Positions 56,848 through 64,000 of a stretch of DNA of 64,000 bases are shown here, piece after piece (the stretch's first letter is position 1; every line of letters begins with the position of its first letter). The stretch comes from Isoetes taiwanensis. Its lineage: Eukaryota; Streptophyta; Lycopodiopsida; Isoetales; Isoetaceae. Both the position numbers and the translations under genes were made by a program. Where the stretch lies: positions 7,621,727 through 7,685,726 of the forward strand of contig JAJEKV010000049.1 in the NCBI GenBank assembly GCA_021234155.1, in the 5' to 3' direction. The notes below the pieces were generated by a model. That model made no database searches. It was given only the letters and a program-made list of their open reading frames with translations, and had not been told where the DNA came from.

Positions 56848-57135
56848 CTACAGTTTGAGAAGACTAATCCTCCTATGAAGACTAGTTCTTTTAGTTGTAC
56901 AACAAATACAGCCTCCTACAACCTTGGCAAGGATTTGGGCAAGCAGAGTAACAACATCTGCCATTATGCCCAGCATCAAGGCAGGACTCTCTAGATAGAG
57001 GCAGTACCCATTTATCCGACTACCAGCTGCACCAAGGAAAGCAAGAGCACCACAAATCGGCTTCCCAGATTTAGCAGTTTTAATCCCTAGATGCCTAAAA
57101 ACCGCCGTAGTGAGCTGTTTAGAAGACCAGACCAA
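56848..57135 (-). CDS. Unrecognised open frame between the GT77-like exons and AN1 fragment
   Basis: The frame is open for 95 codons and includes LGIKTAKSGKPICGALAFLG and LESPALMLGIMADVVTLLAQ. It has a hydrophobic centre. I do not recognise it. A TTCTAAACAG acceptor-like site lies near its start, so it may be an exon of a neighbouring gene, or chance. Confidence 0.25.
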   Translation of the reverse strand: MVWSSKQLTTAVFRHLGIKTAKSGKPICGALAFLGAAGSRINGYCLYLESPALMLGIMADVVTLLAQILAKVVGGCICCTTKRTSLHRRISLLKL

Positions 57136-57287
57136 AATCCGGCCACAAAGGGATTAAGCTTGAATAGGAGAAAGGATGAAGCAAGTAAAACTTGTAAGCA
57201 CAAGAAAAGCTTTCTGTGAAGTAACGGGCCAGGGCCAAGGGAAAAAAAAACACATAATTTTGCATGAAATGAGAAGTGGGTGGGCAC

Positions 57288-57452
57288 CTGTGCAAGCAGA
57301 CAGAATGTGCATCAGCTTTGTAACCAATATGTTTATCAGAGTGGCGATGGAGGGAGCAGAATATGTCCCCGCATTTACATAAGTACCTGGCTGTGCAGAC
57401 TTCTGTAGTATCGGCCCCTCCTGCCGCATCTTCTTCCACATCTGTTTCCGAT
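57288..57452 (-). pseudogene. AN1-type zinc-finger fragment (stress-associated-protein-like)
   Basis: The minus frame reads VEEDAAGGADTTEVCTARYL and then CKCGDIFCSLHRHSDKH, which follows the AN1 consensus CxCGxxFCxxHRxxxxH exactly. The preceding CxxC pair and the last cysteine ligand (HxC, here HIG) are lost, so the finger is not functional. The frame ends at a GCACAG/GTGCCC donor-like site. In plants AN1 fingers are typical of stress-associated proteins. MITE copy B lies immediately upstream. Confidence 0.6.
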
Positions 57453-57456
57453 CCTA

Positions 57457-57779
57457 GGGTAAAAGCATGCTACGGTGTACCACTTTTGGAACCCTCAAAA
57501 GTACCTACACTGGGTACTTTTAAAACTGGTACTTTCTGTTTTTTCTTTCCATTAAAATCAATCGAAATTTTTTGAATTGAGGGTCAATAACATGTCAATC
57601 TATAGTACTAGAGGATAACAATACTACTAATGACTAAAATAAATGAATTAACTTTCAAACTTATTGTTTATTGCGGCATTTTTGCAAGTTCCCAGTACCC
57701 AGTGCTGGGTACTTTTCTGGGTAGTTTTGTACTACCTAAATAGGTACTTTAGATGGTACACCCTAGCATGCTTTCACCC
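57457..57779. mobile_element. MITE of a 4-bp-TSD family, copy B
   Basis: The 323-bp element starts GGGTAAAAGCATGCTACGGT and, in complement, GGGTGAAAGCATGCTAGGGT. CCTA flanks both sides (57453-57456 and 57780-57783). Its subterminal CCACTTTTGGAACC and CAAAAGTAC motifs match copy A. Two copies with different 4-bp duplications establish the duplication length. Confidence 0.85.
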
Positions 57780-57783
57780 CCTA

Positions 57784-60600
57784 TCTGAAACTGGACGTTT
57801 AACAGCCGTTCAACCAGAAAATTTTCTCAAGGCGGTGCCCTCAAAAAAAATAGTGAGAAAGCGGCGCCATCATCACCGAAACTTGGAAGGCAGACATGAG
57901 CTTCTAGAATAGCAGCAGCGATGGAGGTGGGCGTGACCAGCGGTGCAGCAGAACCAATTTCTCTTCTAGCTGCTGCAGTTTAGCTGATGGGTGTACGCGA
58001 AACGGCTAAAAAATTTGCAGCACTGCTATGAAATCTGCAGCGCTGCTTAGAATGTCACGCGGTGTTGCAGCTGGCGTTTTTTTATGTTTATGCATGTGAA
58101 CGCCATGGCACCGGAGAGCTAAGGCAATGCTCCGCTGTCAGTAGCGGAGAATTTTGCAGGTTTTTTTTTCCCGCTAATTTTTCCCCCACCCAGGAATCTG
58201 AAGAATCTGGGAATCGAATCTTGATGAGTCTCGATTATATAAGTGTAGGGGTAGGGGAGGGTCGCCATTCGCGGCGCCCGCCCATTGGCGGCCATGATTT
58301 TTGGTTCATGGCGCATGCGGATTGGCTCCTAAGGGTTTCTTAGGGTTTCTATTACAATTTTGGTGAAGACTGATACGGCTCCTGTGGCGACCAGAGAGGG
58401 CTCCGGTTTCATAGCTTGTGCCATAGCCAGAGAGGGCTTGCGTATGCCATACTCACATCTGCTCGTCTTAGCAACCATGGCTGGGTGGCTGTTTCTTAGT
58501 TTGTTTTTGATCGTCGGTTTTGCCACAACTTAGAAGCCGTTTTAGTTTAAGAAATTGATGTGGGTATGTGTTGAATATGATCATATAAGAATCGGTTTTG
58601 TCTCAAATTTGTGTAATGAAAAGCTATTGATTCTTTTTGCAGGTGACCCTTCTGCACTAGGAACAGGGATTTACCTTCCAGATGTTAACATACTAGATAC
58701 CATACAAGGAGCCAGGAGTATTTTTTTCTTCAGATATTACAGGAGCAGTGAGCACAATAGATTATCCAGTCACAAAAATATCAACCCAATTCTACAAGAG
58801 CACCAGAAAAATATCAAACCAGTTCTACAAGAGCACCGCTTCCTTCTATACATATGTAAAGCACCCAATTCAAGTGTATAACAAATGTCTACTTGAATCA
58901 CTCCTTTATTGAATCAAGTGTATAACTCAAATGCCTTTGAATGTTGCAGATAGCAGAGACTGCAGGGCTGACTGGAGGAACAAGCATGGTGTCTTTTAGT
59001 TTGCAGCAGACCTTCAGCATGATAAGTGGAGGGAATACAGATATTTGCTTATTGGTTGTAAATGCACTAGCTTTACTAAAGACGAGCAGCATTTTGAATG
59101 TTCATCACGGGCTGAACTAACATGTCTACATCAAGTAAGTGTTTATGAATTGTAGCTATGCTAGTAACATGTCTGCATCAAGTAAGTGTTTATGAATTTT
59201 AGCTATGCTAGGCTAAAATAACCAGGTCATATTTAATTTAGCTTGAATATAGATCTTTTTGGCATTGTCTACATGTGCCAAGAGGTGAAAGCAAAGCAAA
59301 GAGGTGATTGTTTCTAATTCGAATAAGGTGTAGATGTAGGGATTATATGTACGATGGTGTAGGTGGAGATGATTGTATCTACAAAGGTGTAGGTAGAAGG
59401 TCATTGATAAAGATGGAGTAAGTTTTATAAGCATGCAACAACACATAATAGTCATTTTTTGGAAATTTGCTTTTAGTGACTTTGGTGGTTGCTTTATTTG
59501 TGTTTGTTTGATTATCCTCGTTTTAACTAGTTATTTCTTGATTTCATCAGCCGTCGAGTCGAGTTCCTATGCTCGCCATTGTTTCTGTGGCACTGCCATG
59601 GTAGAAATGAAAGGTGTTTTTTGAAAAGAAATGTTTCTTCAAATGGTTAATCCTGGAGCAGTGCTTTGCATCCTTGAAAATGACTGTAAATAGGCAAGCA
59701 GTCGCAGCGTATGGATGAGGAAATTGATGGAGCAGCACCTAGACGTTGGTTGAACTTCACAAGCACAAGGCAAAGGTTATTCAGTTGTTTCTAGAAGGAA
59801 AGGAGATTTAGCTAGAAGTCAAGCTGGATCTTAGCTGATTGCAGCAGCATATGCCTTCTAAGTGTGCTTCGCTTTGAATTTATTTTCTAACTGCAGGTTA
59901 TCTGAAATTTGTCTATATCCAATGGAAATTGTAATCTTCATTTTTGAGAGTTTATAAACTCTAAGGTTTGCTATTTAAGTTCAGAGCAATTCAGATAAAG
60001 TCAAGCATATTCATGGCTTTCAAAGGTTGCTCTTAAAGTTTTAAGACTGTTCTTATTAAAATTGATTGTATTTTGACATAAATTTTAAGTCTGTTCCCAA
60101 TAAAATATATTTGTTCTTCAAGTATTTGCATATCCAGCCTTCAGTGGGCACCCTGGTAGCCTATGGGGCTGCCATCTCAGCCTTGGTGGTACCAATACCC
60201 CTACCACTTTGGTACCTCATAAGTTGAGGTGGTATTGTCAAGTTGAAATGTGGCAGGGTTTGCTGCGTAGGCCATCTCGTTGGGCCTATGGCCTGAGCAT
60301 GCAAATTTTTTTTTTAGCTTCTACGTGACTGCTGTCATGATTTTGCGCTAAAGTGCGCAGCCGATGGACACCCTCCCCTAGATAGCAATTGAAGTTTATA
60401 ATCCTTATCAAAACATATATAATGCAGTTTTGAATTTTTCATTGTTTTTGTCCCTTTGCAATTTTTCCGCGCCGCAATCTAATTGAGTATTTACCTGCCA
60501 CGTTTTTATTTTCTCTTGGCAGAGCTCGACGCCTGGCTATGAGCTGTGATTCGCCCTTAACGCCCCAGTTCGAGGGTTTGCTCCAGGGCCGGATCCAGAT
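57784..60600. other. Unassigned stretch with two exon-like blocks
   Basis: At 58330-58345 TAGGGTTT-type boxes, common in plant promoters and 5' leaders, precede an open frame. At 58642 a TTCTTTTTGCAG acceptor leads into GDPSALGTGIYLPDVNILD. At 58951 another GTTGCAG acceptor leads into IAETAGLTGGTSMVSFSLQQ before a stop at about 59120. I recognise neither and cannot join them. Confidence 0.3.
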
Positions 60601-60960
60601 CTTAGAAGAAGGAAGCAGAGGTGCCGGATCCAGATCTTAGAAGAGGGAAGCAAGGCGCCGAAATGGAAGCAAGGCGCCGAAGTTTTTCTTGGCTTGGCTA
60701 TGGCGGTAGTTTTTTTTTTTTGGCAGGAGATGGCAATGGCGGTTCAGGCGAAGCTAGAGCAGAGTTTTTTTGGCTCTATTCTTGAGCTCTAGTTTTGAAC
60801 TCAAGCTTTTGAGCTCTAGCTTTTGGGCTCAAGCTTTTAGCCTATTTTTAAGCATGCGAAACTCTGTTCTCAGCAAAACTCTGTTGGCATCCGAAACTCT
60901 GTTCTCAGCAAAACTCTGTTGGCATGCGAAACTCTGTTCTCAGCGAAGCATGAAGCACAA
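60601..60960 (+). repeat. Short tandem repeats, including a 35-bp triplet
   Basis: GCCGGATCCAGATCTTAGAA is repeated near 60590 and 60622, followed by two GGAAGCAAGGCGCCGAA units. GCATGCGAAACTCTGTTCTC starts copies at 60852, 60887 and 60922, a period of 35 bp. The region also alternates GAGCTCTAG and CTCAAGCTTTT. Confidence 0.85.
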
Positions 60961-62175
60961 TGAAACGCTGTTCCGGCAGAGTTCCAGTGGAGCACAATGA
61001 AGTCCAGCGAAATCTCTGAAACAGGGTCCAGAAATCTTTGAAAACTGGGTGCAGATTGCTCAATGTCTGAAGCAGCCTCGTAATTGCTGAAGCAGGTAAG
61101 AAGCCAACGGAAATCCCTAGGGTGTTATGCCGTTTTCCACTAATTATCCTAGGTTCTTAGCTACTCCAAATCTTTCTCCTCTGCTAGAAGGATCTGACAG
61201 AGGTCTAAGCCTCCAGTTTGCATAAATTGGACGGAGAAAGGATGACTTGGTCGGCAGAAAAGGAAGGATTCAGGGCCGCTTTTTTTTACAGTTTCGTGGA
61301 TGAGAAGATCCAACAGGGCCTGGACAGTGCTTAGAAAGAATTAACGGGTTCTATATTTTCTGCGACAGACCCATAGAACCAGCTAGGATTTCAGCTATAC
61401 GCAAACAGGCAGGAAATTTTGTGGCAACTCTTGCAGACAATGGCCGGTATTAGTTGTTACATTACCAGTTGGAAGCGTTGCCTCAGAGCAGGGGAGCTCT
61501 TGCTCTATTCCAGCACGAAACCATTGCCATCTCGCCGGAATGGCTATTCTGCCAAAATAATGCATGGGAGAAATCCCGAGTTTTAAATTGACACATTTAA
61601 ATGAATAATTGCTCTAGACATCCAGTTTCCAAAGCTACCATAAAGAATCCACAAAGCTGCAAAAAAGGGGATGCAAAGCAGTCTGTTATGCAGCATCACG
61701 ATGTGGCAAATTCTTGAGTAATGAGTAATGGATGCTCGCTATTTATATATTTTTCATGAAACCATTGCTAAAGTTTCTCAACTTAATGGTTCATAATTCA
61801 TCCATTTTGTGATTCATATCCTCCAAGCTTAGATATTCATCACAAATTCAGCGCGACAGTTTCATTCATTCAAAACTCAGGCGTTTTGACTTGAGATCAA
61901 GTGTACATTAATCAAGTGGGCACACAAGAAAAACATATTGACTATTGTATAATGTTCAAGTGCTTACCCCATCAAACCAATAGTATATGTTAATCTATAC
62001 ACACAATTTGAGGATATTTATTGGTCATACCATTACAAAATAATTGTCTATACGTATCTTAACTTTCAACTGGCACAAAATCAATAAGTGAGTGGCTATC
62101 AGCATTCCCCTTTAACAACTACCCATCTAAAGATACTACCCATCTAAAGATAGAGAAATCGAGAAAGAGAAATGT
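60961..62175. other. Unassigned stretch
   Basis: No gene or larger repeat is supported. A 19-bp pair CTACCCATCTAAAGATA occurs near 62119 and 62138. Confidence 0.4.
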
Positions 62176-62199
62176 TCGCGGCGGCCTTGGCCGCCGCGA
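62176..62199. other. GC-rich perfect hairpin followed by TAAATTTCTTGTATTAATA
   Basis: CGCGGCGGCC pairs perfectly with GGCCGCCGCG around a TT loop, in otherwise AT-rich DNA. The downstream sequence resembles that after the hairpin near 12615-12635, suggesting a shared element end. Confidence 0.7.
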
Positions 62200-62244
62200 T
62201 AAATTTCTTGTATTAATAGATATGTTTGCACAAACGACTTACAA

Positions 62245-62690
62245 ATGAAAGTTGCCATGTCCATAATCTCTAATCCAATGAATGATGATGGTTTGCCAAA
62301 AACTTATGAGTCTGTTTTAGCAGTTGAAGTGGAGAAGAAAAGAAAATTAAATGCAGTAGGTCCTATTTCTAGCAAATGCCTGCAAGCTTCTGTCCTTTAG
62401 TGTTGTGAATCGAAATTCGTTTTCTAATAATGATTTTGTAGTAATCCCTGCTGCTACACATCAGCTTGATAAGGGAAAGGGCAAGGAGAATGATCCATTC
62501 AACAATATTTCAGATGAGGAGCTTCTTTGCCTTGATTTTCCTAAAGGCGTGATGCCTATTGTTGCCAAGCCAAGAGTGATGGGAGGAGAATAGCCTTTGT
62601 TGGTGCAAATGTTAGTAACTGCATGTTCAACATTACAGTTCAGGATCTCAAAGATGCCGCAAATACAACTATTGGAATGAGTGCAAAGTA
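62245..62690 (+). pseudogene. Unrecognised coding relic
   Basis: From the ATG at 62245 a 51-codon frame reads VAMSIISNPMNDDGLPKTYE and then VEVEKKRKLNAVGPIS. A second piece (62405-62593) has KGKGKENDPFNNISDEELLC and then FPKGVMPIVAKPRV. After a one-base shift it continues IAFVGANVSNCMFNITVQDL to a stop near 62690. Charged, protein-like text with breaks suggests a decayed gene or transposase fragment; I cannot name it. Confidence 0.35.
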
Positions 62691-62699
62691 AATTGTAAC

Positions 62700-64000
62700 T
62701 TTTAATTTTCATGCTAGATTGATTTTTTATGTAAACTGTGAAGTTTTCTCTGATGTTAAACTTTTAGAAACTTCTTATATAAGCAACGAAGAGATTTTAA
62801 AGTTTTCGATGTAGACAATGAAGTATTTTTTATGTCTTATTAATCTGTCATAATTAAAAACTGACACTTCGTGTTTTCACTACACATTTCGCTGGACATT
62901 TCATCGCACATTATAAAACATACAGCAAATTACAGGATGTAATATAGGTTTGGAATCATCTAAAATCCCCCCCTCCCCCATCCCCCTCCCCCTAATGTTG
63001 TACTTTATATAAAGGGACCTAAGTATACATTTGTAACTAAGGTAGTGGTACGAGTCCCCCTTGGTGAAAGGGCTAACGTGGGTGATGTGGTTACCCCGGA
63101 GGCAAGTAGTTTAAATTTTTATATCCTAATATTAATATAGTTACCTCGCATGAGGGGGGTTTGTTATGCCCCCTCATGCACAACCCATGTGCATGCATAC
63201 CCCATCGACTCCCTTGAATCCCCGCCGTCTGGTTAAGAGCCAATGGTCCAGATGATGACAGGTCATAGGGGATTTATGTATGCATCATATGTTGCAGGTG
63301 TATGGGGGCATAGACCATAGTTGCGAACCGTTGGATGAAAACATTGAAGTAAATCTTGGCGGTTGGTTCTGAGCAGGGGATGTATGGGGTGTTTGAGCAG
63401 GGGATCCAAAGAGGGGTTTTGATATTGGCCGTTGAGATTGGATGTCAATTTGGGGCTTCTCATCTCGATCGTTGAAGATGAAGTTCGAGGTTAGGGGACA
63501 AGGAACGAGGAGTGAAAGTTTCGTGGTATTTGCTGTGCATTGTTCCTCCTCAGTATTCTGAGCACTCTGTGTTCCTAGATTGTGATCTCCAGGTTTTAGT
63601 TATGGTGGTCGGAGCAGACAATGTTAAATGTGGCTGTGCACGTGGGTGGAAGGGGAATGAGGTAAGCAAGGTTGTGGCTTCTTAAATGGGTGTGTGTTTT
63701 AGTGTTCCAGGGTTTTGTTGGGCTCTTTTGTGATAACTCTGTTGTGGTGATTGAAGGTCTTGGCATTTTGGCGATTGAAGGTTTGTGACTTGAATTGAAG
63801 TTTGTTGGAGTTCAGGATGAATTTAGCAATAGCATGGCATAGAAATATAGACTGGTGGGGTAGATGACATTGTAGGAAGCTTGAAAGTTAGTTAAATTTG
63901 TGAATGCTAAAGAGAAAGAAAGCTGTTGGTAAGATTGCATTGAAATTGTGGACATGCAGCTGATGATCAACAAAATTCAATTAAGGAGTATTGAGATGAT
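62700..64000. other. Unassigned stretch with C-rich tract and hairpin
   Basis: A C-run tract lies at about 62967-62992. At 63148-63179 GCATGAGGGGG pairs with CCCCCTCATGC around a 10-base loop. No gene is supported. Confidence 0.4.

Overview
This is nuclear DNA from a land plant with a repeat-rich genome. The evidence is a plant-type L1 LINE (DUF4283-like ORF1, endonuclease, RT, zf-RVT and an RNase H relic), Ty3 retrotransposon fragments, an initiator-tRNA-Met primer-binding site, a QALGGH plant zinc finger, a nepenthesin-like aspartic protease, an AN1 finger and a GT77-like glycosyltransferase with short introns. A non-flowering plant such as a fern is possible, but the sequence does not settle the species. 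Almost every coding sequence is broken; I see no gene that is convincingly intact.

Layout. 1-6170: small tandem repeats, a (TTTTCA)n tract, a decayed Ty3 fragment (copy 1), two SINE-like insertions, then Ty3 fragment A (protease to integrase, minus strand) split by a long-TIR element. 6171-13900: unassigned DNA, an inverted-repeat module carrying a C2H2 zinc-finger fragment, and a 0.5-kb tandem duplication containing an exon. 17589-24075: one nearly full-length but decayed L1 LINE on the minus strand. 25279-30670: a SINE-like copy with (ATTCT)12, an LTR/PBS remnant, dispersed repeats, a tRNA-like SINE head and a decamer array that reads as phased heat-shock elements. 32893-34002: an aspartic protease pseudogene. 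37085-38150: a Ty3 integrase fragment. 40101-40981: an unrecognised exon-like relic. 42362-42813: a Mutator-type MITE. 45525-52270: Ty3 copy 2 (a paralogue of copy 1), SINE-like insertions, a hAT-like MITE whose empty site is at 3260, and Ty3 fragment B with an unrecognised ORF upstream of gag. 53222-55396: two tandem arrays. 55538-57452: exons of a GT77-like gene and an AN1 fragment, each next to or split by a MITE of a family with 4-bp target duplications. 57784-64000: mostly unassigned DNA with small repeats.

How the parts relate. The window is a record of nested transposition rather than a pathway. The two long paralogous blocks (1338-3354 and 45614-48443) share the same broken RT and the same nonsense codon, but differ by a 710-bp deletion, SINE-like insertions and one MITE, so they give before-and-after views of several insertions. 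The best candidates for something undescribed are the 4-bp-TSD MITE family, the SINE-like family with changing microsatellite tails, the extra ORF upstream of gag in Ty3 fragment B, and the heat-shock-element-like decamer array.
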